NCBI GenBank assembly: GCA_008933995.1
Contig: WARS01000031.1
Location: 3,314,001-3,378,000 of the forward strand
Length of the DNA: 64,000 nt
Direction: 5' to 3'
DNA from: Datnioides undecimradiatus
Taxonomy: Eukaryota > Chordata > Actinopteri > Lobotiformes > Datnioididae
Shown: piece after piece, positions 37,871 through 51,533 of the stretch
Layout of the letters: each line of letters begins with the position of its first letter
How positions within the stretch are numbered: position 1 is the stretch's first letter
The notes under the pieces: generated by a model
What the model was told of the DNA's origin: nothing
Database searches by the model: none
Seen by the model: only the letters and a program-made list of their open reading frames with translations
Position numbers and translations under genes: made by a program

Positions 37871-40866
37871 ATGGCGCAGGAAAATCTGTCCGTGGTGCTG
37901 CACCGTCAGGGAGACCTCCGGCTGGTAGGAGACCCGACACAAACGCAGGACCACATGCACTTTAGGACTCGGCAAAGTCGGTGTGAATCAAACTGACTGC
38001 AACCTTTTTGTATTTTGTCACTTTCTCTCAGGAAAATCGTCCCGTCCCGGAGCCTGGACCCAACGGTATGACAACAGTTTATAGGCAGACAACGCAAACA
38101 TTTCAAAATACGTGTGCACCTCATGTGAGGTTATAATAAGTTGAATCAATTAAAAGCAATGCAGTGCATCAGTAAAATAACGTTTGAACAGTTTTCTCAC
38201 CTTAAACTACTTTATCTCAAATGCACTGCAACTGCTGGGCTACTGTGCTTCGAGATCTAAGCCAGAAATACATATTTTTAATTCAATTAGAAATTCTTTG
38301 TGACTCGTAGTCTCTCTGGAACAAGGTGACGAAGTCCCTCTTAGTAATCCGTCCTCTCTGTGTCATGTTTTGAAACCCAGAGGTTTTGCTGCAGATGCAC
38401 TCAGTTGGAATCTGTGGATCAGATGTTCACTACTGGCAGCACGGCCGAATTGGGGACTTTGTAGTCACGAAACCGATGGTGTTAGGACACGAGGCGTCAG
38501 GGCGGGTGGTGAAGGTCGGATCGGCAGTCGGGCACCTTCAAGTAGGTAAGTGGTGTGTGTGCATGTGTTGGAGCAGTGGCAAAGGCAAGTTTCCTCTACA
38601 TTTCAAACTAAAGGTAGTGTATTATTTATCTCAACATATTTTACATCCTGCATAATGCACTCTGTGCATAATGAGACCTGTGGATAAACTCATCCAGTTC
38701 TGTAAATGTCATTACTTAGGCGACAGAGTGGCCATTGAACCTGGTGTGCCCCGTGAGATGGACGAGTTCTTCAAAAACGGACGATATAACTTGTCTCCTA
38801 CCATTTTCTTCTGTGCCACCCCACCCGATGATGGAAACCTGTGCCGATACTACAAGCACAGTGCCAACTTCTGTTACAAGTTAGAGTTTGTTCTGGCTTG
38901 CATGGCTTTGCATCACAGATTACCCAACACCTGCCAACTGACTTTCCTGCCTAACTTTTGCATAAATCCCTTTCTGTCTGTCCTCTTCTTTTTTTCTCTT
39001 TGTGGCCTCTTTGTTGACTGTCCAGGCTGCCTGATAACGTGACATTTGAGGAGGGCGCTCTGATCGAACCTCTCTCTGTGGGGATCCACGCCTGTCGTAG
39101 AGCCGGCGTGACCCTCGGCAGCACTGTCCTAATCTGTGGTGCAGGTAAAGATGAGCTACCAAACTCTGTGACACCTGTAGGAATAGGAATATTTCATTAA
39201 CAAGTTACTGCAGACTGCATATCAGAGCTGCAAACTAATATAAACAAAGTGAACGTTCCCTATTCAGGTAACGTGTCCCTGCAGGTAAGGAATTTAAATT
39301 AACAAAGAGTGGGTGTAGTCACAAAAGTGAGAATCATCCTGACTCAACAAAAACTGGAATGGGGGGAAAAACTGCTGGACCTTAACACACCTTGTCACAG
39401 ACTTAATATTTAACATATCCCCTATATAGTGAAAACAAGCTAATGAACATTTAAGGTTTCAGAGTTAAATAATATCAGGGTGAAATAGCTGATTGCTTCC
39501 TGCTTCAAAACACGTTTATCATCACATTATTGTTATGCGCCAGATATGTGACACACTCTCTACAGTAATACAGCAGCATGTTTATTTCTTCTCTATACGC
39601 AGGACCTATTGGGCTGGTCTGTTTACTCGTGGCCAAGGCAATGGGAGCCTCGCAGGTCGTCATCACAGGTAACGCACGCTGTTTTTAAAACATCTGTCTC
39701 AACACAACATACGGATTCTGGCAACGTTAAATCTACAGTCTTTTTTCTTTAATCCACCTCTGCTGCTCTCAGATCTGTCTTCAGAGCGTCTGACCATGGC
39801 CAAAGAATTGGGTGCAGACTTCCAGCTGACAGTGAAGAGAGGAGATGAACCCCAGCAGCTGGCCAAGAGTGTAGAGGACATGCTGGGCACTCAGCCTCAC
39901 ATTACCATTGAATGCACTGGTGTTGAAAGCAGCATTCAAACTGCAATCTATGTATGACTCCCCACTGTCAACTAACACTTAACCATTTACGGCTGGATTC
40001 ACAATTATAATGCAAAAAACAATAGACAATAGTAGATTTACTCAAGCACTGTACTCACAGTTTTTAGGTACTTGTACTTTACTGAAGTATTTTTATTTCA
40101 CACTTCATTATACTTCAATCCAAATACAGTTCAATGGAAAACTTTGTGCTTTTTAATCTACCTTTAACGTTACAGAGATTGTGTTACTGATTGAACAACC
40201 CAACAGTAAAAAAAAACAGTAGTTCATATTAGCTCCACTGCAACGGATCACAACAGTAAAATTCTACATTGTCGTATTGCTTTTTTTATGTAAGTTGAAG
40301 CCCTGAGTACTTCTCCCACCACTGCTTGTTATTTATATTATTCTGTAAAGCATAAATGCCAATGAGTTTATCTGCTGATAGTCAAAGTGATAAGACGTTT
40401 CATTCTGTCAGGCGACACGTTCTGGGGGCGTGGTGGTGCTGGTTGGTCTCGGCTCTGAGATGGCCACAATCCCCCTGATCAATGCTGCTGTAAGAGAAGT
40501 GGACATCAGAGGGGTTTTCCGCTACTGCAACACGTAAGATGCATTAATTGAGCTTGTTCTATAATGTTTGAAGCAAAGCAGGAGATAGTAATGCTTGTAA
40601 GTTATCTTATAGCCAGATACAATGAAATAATAAATAAAAAACCTTTTTGCATCACAGAGACTGGCCTCTAAAGCAAAATGTTTGTGTTACTGTGTTGCAG
40701 CTGGCCGATGGCCATAGCCATGCTGGCATCAGGTAAGGTGAACGTGAAGCCCCTCGTGACCCACCGTTTCCCTCTGGAGCAGGCAGTCCAGGCCTTTGAG
40801 ACCACGCGTCAGGGTCTTGGTATAAAGGTCATGTTAAAGTGTGACCAGAATGACCAGAAGCCATGA
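37871..40866 (+). CDS. sord: Sorbitol dehydrogenase (L-iditol 2-dehydrogenase)
   Basis: Cytosolic zinc- and NAD-dependent medium-chain dehydrogenase of the polyol pathway that oxidises sorbitol to fructose. Nine exons: 37871-37924, 38032-38065, 38381-38545, 38720-38879, 39026-39144, 39603-39668, 39773-39951, 40412-40533 and 40701-40866. Phases agree throughout and give 354 residues (human 357). The N-terminus [18 protein letters not shown] is four residues shorter than human. Catalytic zinc ligands are present: Cys41 in GICGSD, His66-Glu67 in GHEAS and Glu152 in IEPLSVG, equivalent to human 45, 70, 71 and 156. The Rossmann motif GAGPIG follows ICGAG, and an acidic residue (ITDLSS) after the second strand fits NAD preference. 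VFRYCNTWP and [11 protein letters not shown] match human closely. The donor of exon 4 is the weaker GTTAGA. The gene looks intact and functional. It lies downstream of terb2 and converges with apba2. Confidence 0.97.
40028..40330. repeat. Dispersed teleost repeat in sord intron 7
   Basis: It contains 'ggtacttgtactttactgaagtatttttatttcac', later 'gattgaacaacccaacagta', 'agctccactgcaac' and the diagnostic end 'gagtacttctcccaccactgc'. All are landmarks of a very common percomorph repeat whose other strand begins GCAGTGGTGGAAGAAGTA. This copy is diverged and has no coding capacity. Confidence 0.65.
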
Positions 40867-41185
40867 TCTGACCCGCTGCAGCGAAGAAACCCTGATCGAC
40901 TGAGAGCGACTCAGTATGACAGACACAAGCTGGACACTGACCTGGGGACAGATAACAGGGCCAGTTCAAAGAGACACACTAATAACAGACAGCACTGTGA
41001 AAGACACCTGACTGCCGCAGTGCTCAGTGATCAGAGATGTTATTAGATCAAACGGTACAAGTGATTAATTTAATGATGCTCAACTTTGTTTTATAAGGAA
41101 GATTTTAATTGTTACCGTTGTGCTAAATTAAAAATTCCTGATAATGTTTCATTCAGCTACTGTAGCAAAAGAAAATCCTTTAAAT

Positions 41186-41196
41186 AATAAAATAAA
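41186..41196 (+). terminator. sord poly(A) signal (overlapping AATAAA pair)
   Basis: Two overlapping AATAAA hexamers (41186-41191 and 41191-41196) lie about 320 bp after the sord stop. They are the first canonical signals on this strand. Confidence 0.65.
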
Positions 41197-41199
41197 AAC

Positions 41200-42037
41200 A
41201 ACAAAATGTGATGTTTTTATGTTTAATATTCAACTTAGCTGCACCACCTCATGGCAGGCATTAGGGGGAACTAGAGGCTTTATCCTAGTTATATACTACA
41301 TACTGAGAGTGCATGAGACATGTGAGTATACTACTCTATATGTGAGTAGTAGTGTTTAAAGTATAGTTTTTAGCAGTAATTATACAAGAATTTGAATTCC
41401 AGTTCAGTCAGTCTTGAGAATACAGCTGACAATAAAAAGTAAACTACTAATATTGTTTCATGCACCCTGGGGTCTTTTCTCAGTCATAACAACTGCAGTT
41501 AATACATTTAGTGATTTATTTTGCACTCTTTGTTTGATTATACCTAACTTCTCTACTTTTCCAAACATGGCTCATCAACATGGCTCTGGATGATCACAAA
41601 GTATGTTTCTGTTTGTGACTTACTGGTGGTACACAGTACGTACAATATACCAATTGTCATGGTGCACTGTTTTTGTAGTTAGTATTGAGATAGTGCTAAC
41701 AGAAAACAATCTGTTATTACAGACAGTCATTAATCAAACTAGGACTACAGTCCCACAGCCCTTTTTGTTAAACTTAAAAAAAGGCATTTTTCCTTTTTTT
41801 TGCTGGACCTGTCTGACCTGTTTTAATTTAATTGTTTCTAAATCTGTGGGTAACTACTCTCCTTCCTTGCATTCAAATCCTGCTGAGAGTTAGTATCTTG
41901 TGCGACAATGAGACAGACATAATAACTCCTATAATAGCCTGATAATGAGACTAAATTTTACTGAAAATCTTACAAATGCAAAGTCAAAAATTTCTACCTA
42001 CTTAAGACTCATGTCTTAACTTTTTTCTTTTCTCCCC
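41200..42037. other. Spacer between convergent sord and apba2
   Basis: AT-rich sequence with no recognised gene or repeat. It separates the sord poly(A) signals from the candidate apba2 poly(A) sites on the opposite strand. Confidence 0.45.
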
Positions 42038-42160
42038 ATGGCAGCAGTGGGCTTCAGACGAATAGCAAACCAGCTCGTACAACCTCCAGTTGGTGCCCAG
42101 GCTGCTGTAAATTCAACCATCCTCAGTTTGATCCAGTCCAACAAAAGCAGCCAGGTTTAG
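42038..42160 (+). other. Small ORF with good Kozak context, unrecognised
   Basis: A 40-codon frame from ATG at 42038 (context CCCCATGG) to TAG encodes MAAVGFRRIANQLVQPPVGA and then QAAVNSTILSLIQSNKSSQV. It is preceded by a strong pyrimidine tract ending in CAG, so it could alternatively be a terminal exon beginning at the second codon region. A possible donor (CAG|GTTTAG) ends it. No family was recognised. It lies antisense to the distal end of the possible apba2 3' UTR. Confidence 0.25.
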
Positions 42161-42167
42161 CTCAGAT

Positions 42168-43467
42168 TTTATTATCTTGCCACAATGACATGAAACTACT
42201 TTACGAGGCATGCACACAGATAATGTTCATATGGTTAAAATTTACTACAATGCATTGTAAAACCTTTACTTGGTGGTAAGGCTTGTTTCTGTCACAGTGT
42301 GTGATTCACAGTTCGCTCTAGTTCCCTCTCGAGACTGAAAGCCAACATACAGGTGGGAGGATGTTTGCAGTGACTAAACCTGTGTGTTTTGTCTTTGTTT
42401 AGTTTTAACATGAGCACAATACTAGACAAGTTTCTCTTTATGTACAGACATTCTAATACTGCTTATGGCAATGGGACAGCTCACACAACACAGTTACATT
42501 CACAGTCCACCCATAGTATGCATGAGTTTCAGTCAGGAACACTAAAGATGAACATACAGTAGAGTAGCACACAAAAAAAACCTTTGTTGTTCATACATGT
42601 GACTTTGATATCAAAAGCATAATTAATGCATGGTAGTAGTTGTTTTCACTTGCTTGTTATTTAAATGTGCGCGAGTGTTTGTACATGAGATTTAAAAAAG
42701 ACTGATCTTGCCATTCAAGAGGTTGAACTTGTGTATTGCCGTATAATGATGAAAATCAAAAGGATATGGCATATCTCCCATAAACCCCTGCTGCAAGCAT
42801 TGGCTTGATTCACATGTACATTATATCAACTTAGCATATTTAAACCCAACATTTCAAACACTTAAACCCCCCCCCCCTTTTTCACTGGCAACTATGATGA
42901 CATCCGGCATTTATTTGTGTCTCTGCCATCATCTCAAACTGCATTTAGTTCAACAGCAAGATTCAATAAATATTTACAGTGCGGCTGTGCCCCCCCCCCA
43001 CACTGCTTTCAGTCAGCTATTTTAGTAAAATATGTATTTACATGAGAAATAAATAAAGAGAGAAGGAAATGAAACTATACAAGAAGTATAGTAGAAGTAT
43101 CATATTGCATTACATGAATATAAAAAAATAAATCGTGATGCATTCACTTGACAAGTCCCACCACACACTCTCACTGAAGTGACAGAAGAGTACAGACAGG
43201 ACAAATAAATAAACAGCACACACACACAGTCTCTTTAGCTGGTCAGATGGAAAAAGGAGCTCATGTCAATAAAACAGCCATTGCATGTTAAGCACAGACA
43301 AGGGAAGAGATAATGAGGAACTGATGTCATCAGCTCAAAGAAAAGAAAAATAAGAAATGAATTGATGGGGAGAAGTGATCCTCCCCCCCAGTCACTGGTC
43401 AGCTTGGTTTGCCCGTCAGCTGGTCCCAGCTGACCACCTGCCCTGTGGAACTGTCCATGGCCATTGT
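42168..43467 (-). other. apba2 3' UTR (extent uncertain)
   Basis: On the minus strand the apba2 stop codon is followed by about 1.3 kb without another gene. Two canonical AATAAA signals occur in the sense direction: at 42915-42910 (about 555 nt of UTR) and at 42173-42168 (about 1.3 kb). Either or both could be used. Short C runs at 42867-42877 and 42991-42999 would be G runs in the transcript. Confidence 0.5.
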
Positions 43468-46400
43468 TTATATGTACATAGGTGTCTCCTGTCCTGTTAG
43501 GAGTCTGAACATGGCTGCCGGCATGGTCTTCATGTGAATCTGGCAGTAAGAGACAGAAAATAACAACAAAATTAAAAAATAATTTTAAAGGCCAGAAACA
43601 GAGGGGTGTGTGTGTGTGTGTGAGAGGGAGAGAGAAAGAGAGCGAGAGGGACTGATGCACTACTGGTATCTAACAATTTTGGAACCCGTTGACCATCTAA
43701 TAAGGGAAAGACCAGACTCTTGAATTAAATTAAGCCAGGCCATTGTCAAACGATAGTAAATGAGCTGTTCTACCTCATTTGCCTTTCTGCAAACAAAGCT
43801 CTACTGAGACATTAGTGGTCAATACTACTGAGACCACAAATGGAAACCAGAGTGCTTGTAATGTTGTCTACAGATTGTGTGTCTATATGCTATCTGTTTA
43901 TAGAGATTACAGAGTCATTACCTGACACTTCCTGACACCTCTTTCTGCTCTAGATGATGATTTTAGAGTAAAACCAAAAGCTAGAAACTGTGACTGTGAC
44001 AACGACTCTGCTTTTATGTTTTAAACAGTGGTTGATCTCCTGGTTCTGTGCAGCAGACTTAAGTTATATCACAATATAAGCAAGATTTATCTCCAATCAT
44101 GCATGCTCAGGTTAAAGCAGGTGGATGTAGGCGGCAGCTGTGTGAGAGGAATGACCTCAGTGGAGTGTTTGATTTTGCCATCTTTTACATTGAACAGCCC
44201 TCAATGCAGAGATCACAGAGTAGTGAGTTGTAAAGAGTGAATGGTTTCAAACACAGCCTTAGATTCTCGCGGAAAATAATGACAATTTCTCTCTATTTAA
44301 AATCTTTAAATGGTTGAAGTCACAGTTCCACGGCTAAAGAAATGTTGATCCATAACTGAAACATTTTGTTAAATGTGTTTACATGTTTGGCTCTGACTGC
44401 TCCATTGATCCACTATTGCAGTTCCACAAAGTTGTAGTCTTTGGCAGAGACAGCATAAAAGAAGGAATCATCAAATCATCTTTTAGCGTCCAGACATGCT
44501 GGATCAATCATTTGCCATAAAGCTACTGAATTGGATCTTTTATGAGACTTCCCTGACCAATAAATGTCTTCATTGTTAAACCTCAACACTCCAGTTTGTA
44601 ATGTGGAAGATTTCTGACAAAAGTGTACAGAGCAAGTGTCTCTCAAATCACACAAGATATGAAACAAGTGTTTTCATGGGCAGAGATCCTCAAACCTGTA
44701 TATTCTTTTTTTTTTTGTATACAGAGTAATTTACTGACTGAATGGATAAGCAAATGGTGACAGTAAAAATCACAGATACACGCTTTTGTATGTTCTGTGT
44801 GTGTGTGTGTGTGTGTGTGCGTGTGTGCATCAGTTTAACCTCTCCAACAGAGTTCGACAAGGCCTGGACAATCTTCTCATGCGCTGTAGCCACCACACTC
44901 TGCCCATTGATCTCTATGATCCTGTGTCCCACACGGACCCCACCTCGCTCAGCAATACCTCCTCGCATCAGACTGCATATCTGAAGGCAAAATCCACTGT
45001 CTGTCAGTATTTTGCAAGAATACAGAATAATATGCAAAATGAATACTACTGGAATTGTAAAATATCTGCACTGATAGTATCTGCAACAGAGGCTGCGAGG
45101 CTTCGAGAGATAGTTTATATTTAAAAGACAGCGATGAACTGATAAACTTACATCATCGCTGAATATAATGAGATTTTTTTTTTTTGCAGGGGTTGAATTA
45201 GGTGTACATTGTTCAAGGAAACAGCTATTTATCACAACAGTGCAAATGACAAAGCGTTTCCTTGGTGAATCCAATACAGAGCAAATAAAATAATGAGCAT
45301 ATTAATCTAAACTGAGACAGGAACACGCGTGTTGTACGGTACCAATACAACGGACATCGTATTAAACATCAAAGTTAGCAATGTATACATGAGAAAACAC
45401 AACAATAGCATTCATTTAATAGCATAATGTTTTTAAATAATTGTCATCTTTTGTTATTATAAGACTATCAAAGCAGCCTGCTCTGGATTATACTTACGAT
45501 GCCGTTCTGGACACTGAAACCCAGCTGATACTTCAGATCTGGTCTCTTAATGAGGACAGTGGTAACAGGAGGGCAACTGACAATGTTCATCTTCACCTGA
45601 ACCTGGTTCTTCAAGCCCTTTAAGATAAAACACACAAAATAAGAAATGAGTTCACTTTTTGAGTAATTATATTAATTTCATAGCTCATTGTGTCCGTACC
45701 TTAATAATTCCCTGACAGGTGGCGAGTGGCAGCCCCACTAGGCTGGTGTTGTTGATGGACATGATCTGGTCTCCGATGCTGAGCTTGCCAGAGCGAGCCG
45801 CTGGGCCGCCGTTCATCATGTTGGCTAAGATGACTGTTGGCAGAATGGAGCCCCAGCCAGACTCCACAATCACCACACCGAGGATCTCCCCTTTACTCTT
45901 CTCCAGCTGCAGCTGTGGAGAGACAGGTGGGCAGGTAGGAGACAGTTTGTTGGTCATTTCTGTATTTCATCATGTGCAGAAACACACCTACTGTATTTAA
46001 ACAATACGACTATGGTACACTGGTTGATTGGAGCCTGTAGTAGTATTTAAACACCACTGCATCTTCAACAGTCTTTTTATTTTGATGAAAACACACAAGT
46101 GTCAAAATGTCTGTGCACAAAAACGCAAAGAAAATTTGTTTTCACTTAAAACAAAATGATTCTGTTTTGATACCCGTCAGTAAATTCTCTTTTTCTGTCT
46201 CTCTGTCTTGGATCAGAGCAGAAGTCTGATCTGTGGTTTGACAGCAGCCCTGGAGCTCAGAGGGGGAGGGCTGGGAAACATCCCAATATATACAGCACTG
46301 GGACAAGTTTGAACCATCAGAGATGCTTTTATCTTCTATCTCTTTAATACCCCCGCTTAATACCTAGTAAATCACTGTTGCAAATAAAACAGCAACTGAT

Positions 46401-49400
46401 TCAAGGTGATATTAGATTTACAGAAATGTTGCACTATGTGGAGGAAGAGCCTCAGCTCTTAGGTACAGATATGGCATCTATATATTTTAGCCATAGATAG
46501 ACTCTGAAGTTCCACAAAACACCATATTATACACAAGTATCACATATCCATTACTAATCCATACTGGCCACCGCTTTCAGAGGGATTCAGCAGCAGAAAA
46601 TCCATGATTGTCTCAAAAAGCTAACGTATTAAAATCCGTCTTGTTGCAAATTATTAGTTTAGTTATGTCACATACTGCACTGCACAGGAGATCCTGCAGG
46701 CGCCAGATGTTATTGAATTATTTGTATTTGTAGCATTTAGTATATAGGTATATGTGTAGGTGTAGCTCAGTATATAATAGCTGAACAGCCACATTAGGTT
46801 ATTTGTTGTATGCTAATTTAAATTCTGTTTAGAAAAGTGCTCTATGAAAAACATTTATTATAATATAATACTATATCAGACATTTCATTTTATAGAGTAC
46901 AGTTATGAATCTGCACCTCAAACCTCTGCCTGGAACAGGTTGCCACAATGAAGCTGATCTGTGCTGCAAGCCAGACATGACATTTCTACGTCACAACCAA
47001 CACTGATTTATGGTAAATAACTTATTTATATCAAGCATAAACACTGTAAGGTTACCTTATAAACATCAGCATTTGCATTTCCAGACCTCTACAGACCCAA
47101 GTATTGTGCACATCTCAGCTAAATCTTAACATAGAATATATTTTCCTCTTTCGATGGGCAGATGTGACTGGCGTACACACACAAAGCCTTTAGAAATGAA
47201 CCTGTTCTTAACCCAGTTGGATAGGAAGCTTTAGACCTGCAAGAAAACTCACTTTCACTAAAAATTACTCACTTGGCTCTGAAACAGCAGCTGTGTGGCA
47301 GTGCCCATGCTGCCTCACTGCTTGTACAGCAGAAACAGTTTCACGGTTTCTGATTCTCCAAAAGCCTCCAGTAATGCTTTCAAGGCAAAGCGCTAGCTAA
47401 AGAGGAAATGCTACAGCAGTAAAAACGTCGTGAGCTGACGTGCTCCAAGTAGATTTTACTGTACCATCTGCCCCATAATCTGTCTAATTAGTTAACAGCG
47501 ACTGTATACTTGTGTGTTTCTCTAATGACCCTGCAGCATGTGTGTGATTTGTACCATGCATGTGAAGTCTCACAGTGTGTTGGTTTTTTTTTTAGTACAA
47601 CATTAACAAACGTCTGCAGAACATTTTATGCATGTGTTGCACAGTTAATCTAAACCAACCTCTTTGCAGTTTTCAGAGTTGGAGAAATGAATGAGGTCAT
47701 CATTGTACATCTCCTGGGTGTTGATGATGTCACTGTACTCCTTCTGACTCAGGTCCTCGGGGTTAATGCCGTTGGCTCTCAGGAACTCCTGGTAGGCTAC
47801 ACTGAACGCCTGGCCGATGGACTGGGCGATAAGCTGGGCCTGTAGGCAGAAAAGGCATTTGTTTGTGATCTTGTTTTGTCAGATCCACAGAAGATAACCT
47901 TCACTGAGTTGTATATAAATAACAATACAGTTGGAAAAATGCATCCGGTGGCTTCAAACAAGAGTGGCATTGAATGTGCCAAGAATATGTTAGTGTAAAT
48001 TATAAATTGATTTTCACTGTCAGAATCTATTTGTTCCCACTGTGAGACAAAAAGAGAAAAAGACAGAACCCACTTTCCTGATGTAGTGTCAGTGAGGAGA
48101 ATATAGTTTCATGAAGACAATGGGCAGAAAAACTAGTCTACACAAAGTTAATAGTATGTCTTGGTAATTTCAGGCATAGAAATTATGCCATTTAAAGCAG
48201 GAATTCAGAAGTACAGAACTACATTTGCCAGCCAATACATGGTTTGAGATTGTGTAGCATCTCAGTTGACAAAAGAACTAAAACTATCACCATGTTGTTG
48301 TTTGTCTCCAGCCAGTTAAATTGCAGTTCGCATCCATGTTTGTCTAGTCTCATTGTAGTCTGTTATTATGGTGTCGAATAATGGTGTTTTTGCAGAACAT
48401 TATAATGTCAAAATGAAGTTTGACCTATTGAATATAAAAAGTCCTCACTTCATGATTTTATACTTTTACACATTTGTGAGATTTCCTTTCATAATTACTG
48501 TACAAATTCTTAAGTTATGGCTAAAATATATTTTCTGGGGTCAACCACAAAAATCTAATCAGCATAGAGTCGAAGTGGATAATTTTGCCAAATTTGAAAA
48601 AATTCCCTCCAGCCTGTGCTGGCACACGAAAAGGGAAAAAGAGTCATCCACATAAACTATGTATTTGTTCAGGGGAGTCTGCTGCAACACTTGAACAACA
48701 AACTAGTTAACAAACAAGCAAAACCAATGTTTAAAACATCAAGTTTTAAATCAGTTCACATCAACTCTGTAGGAGGATTTTAAAAAGGGGTACTAGAGGT
48801 GAACTGTAGGGCTGCAGGGGCTGAGAAGAAATTCATCCTGTGACAATGACATTCGCACCAAGGACGGTAGAATTAGTAAAAGTACGAAACTGGCTCGTGG
48901 CTGTGAGAGATAATATACTGTAGATCAAGAGGGTAAAGAGGCGACTGTGCGTCATTTTGTGCATATTTTCCTATTTAATTGAATTCTGTTCTTGCATATA
49001 AATCTCCCGCATAATTTGCAGACAGTAATGGCCTAAAACCACAGATTCAATACACTGTGAATTAGTTTTGCAGAACAATAAAAAAGTCAAAACTAGGCAA
49101 ACACTGCATGCGGCCAGTGGAGCCACAATAACAGAAACAGTTTATAAGTTGATGGATGAGTGGCTGAACAGTTCTGTTATAACTCTGGCCAGCCTTTAAA
49201 ACCTGGCAGCAAAATGAGATGAAAGGGAGGACCATTGGAGTCCAGCCTTTATACTGACTGGCAACAGACACTGAGATGCTGCTGGCTCCACTGGGCAACA
49301 TTGTTCGCGTTGCCAAGTCTTGCTGAATCTGCTTCAACAAGACGAGCAGCAGCTCTTTGTGTGTAAAAAAAATAATGAAAAACAAACCAAATGCACAGCC

Positions 49401-51488
49401 AGTTTACATCGTTTCATGTCAGTGAGCCATGGGCGCTTATTAAAGGTTGCACAGCAGCATTTTTTCAGGAAATTCTACAAATTAGTAACAATGTTTGTAA
49501 CAATGTGGACCAAAACAAAGAAAAACTAAATTCATGGGAAACAAATGAAAAATAATGGACAATTTCTCTCATTAACACATTAACAGAAACAGCAGGTTCG
49601 TGAACAGGAAAACACCCACGAAGCACTTACATCTTCAGACTCAAAGACGTGACATATCATCTTGTACTGCTTCTTTGCCTCAGGTGCCCCGGGCGTAGTC
49701 TCGATACAGTCCTGCGAGGCGGTGCGTGGCATCCGGCGTCGTGCCATCAGGACCACGATGTTTCCAATATCGGCAATGTAGGAAATAGTACGGAGTGCAT
49801 TGTCCATCATCGTTTCCTGTGGGTGGATCAACCAACATCACATTTGTAAAGACATAATCATTATTTAAACATCAACCTTAGTGTTTTTAGGCTAGTACAG
49901 TTTAATTTTGGGAATTTGTGATATGTCATTTAGATATGAAGCTGCTGCAGAGGACAACTCAGAACAGCTGTGACTGTACAACAGCGGCCACGGTAATTTA
50001 TAGCAACATATGAGGACATTTTTGATTCACAGCTGTGAGCTTTCAAATGAAACCACCCAAAACGTATTTAATAATTCAGTTTCTCTGAGCAACTCCCAAA
50101 AAGCTGATGATGTCATCAGTGCAGGTCTTTATTTGTTAATGTCCAGTAAATAGACTTGATTGCATTTACTACTGTAAAAACTGGCGAAACAATGCAAATC
50201 CTACTTAACACTCCATCTTTTTAAATTGTGAAAATGCTGTTCATTATTTGGAGGCATTTCCTTATTGAGCCTCTCAGGCCAAAGTTGGTCCACCAGATAT
50301 TTATGCAGTTTTACTTTTTGTGAGGTAAAAATGCTTTTTAAATATATCCACGATTCCTTATTTCACTTCTATTTCATAATCTGAACTTGGCAGGCAGGAT
50401 GACACTTTGTGCAGAAAGTTAATTAAGGGAAAGTAGGATGCTCGTACGCATTGCATAAAATACAACACAAAAGGTGTTTGCTTTTGGCCCGAAGCCGACC
50501 GATACATGTCAGTTTTGCACCTTCAAGGAAAAGATTTTGAGCAACCCTCTGCTATAAGTATATATTTACTGGAGTCTGCATTAGAGTTATATATTTGAAC
50601 TGACAAAATGATGTAAACATTTCACAACAGAGAGTTTTCCATTTGTGTTCCTCTGATGCTACCATAGCTTTGAGAGCTATTTTCCAACTGTTACTCATAA
50701 TTATCCTGTTTCTGATAACAGCTGGTTTCCTTTGATCAGTAATTTCTGAGAATTAGAGTACCAGCGTGCAGAATAATAGTTTCCATTCTTTGTCAAAGCT
50801 TGATCTTCCTTTTAGAGCAGAGAGAGAAATGAAAGTATTGTTGTTATGAGACATACAGGCCCACTTTTGATTGAATTTAAGAGTAGTGTATAATCTGATT
50901 ATGGCCCAATAACACCCTGTTAAATCAGATCTTGAGAACATGTTCATCTGAAAATATTGAACAGGTGCTCAAAAACGGGGGTTTGGATATCAGAGTGTTT
51001 GTGTTGATGAAGCTAAGTGATTTGAACAGTGTAATCGTGTTTGTTCACTCAGCCAAATAATTGTCTTGTGTCATAATGTAGCTTTTATGAGGCATTGTTC
51101 TTGAACTATGGAAATGCAATTTAGAGAAATGTGGACTTGAACGTGTGAGTTTGCTGTATAATTTGTGTTTGTTTTATGTTTTATGATAACAAGCTAAATT
51201 TTCTTTTCAGTTTAGTTAACTTCACTTCATTAACTGTGTCTGGTGGGTTTATTCAATTAGGCTAATTAGTGTTGTTTGTTCCAGCCCACGTTCGGAGTTG
51301 TTCTGATTGTGAATCAACGTCAGAAACCTCATGCGAGCTGCATCGAGCCTTTAAACTGCAAAACGGAGGCTTTTTACTCAGAATCTCTCTCCATATAGTG
51401 CCAGGACCAGTGACAACCAGATGGAGAAGGGAGGAAGATAGACACTGCATTGCAGCACGTTAATTTCTGCCAGGCTGCTGCCCACACA

Positions 51489-51533
<45 letters not shown>

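Noticed and set aside
43235-43660. 141-codon minus-strand frame near the apba2 stop
   Set aside because: It overlaps the last apba2 exon and 3' UTR in the wrong frame; the splice-supported frame gives [11 protein letters not shown] and the natural stop.
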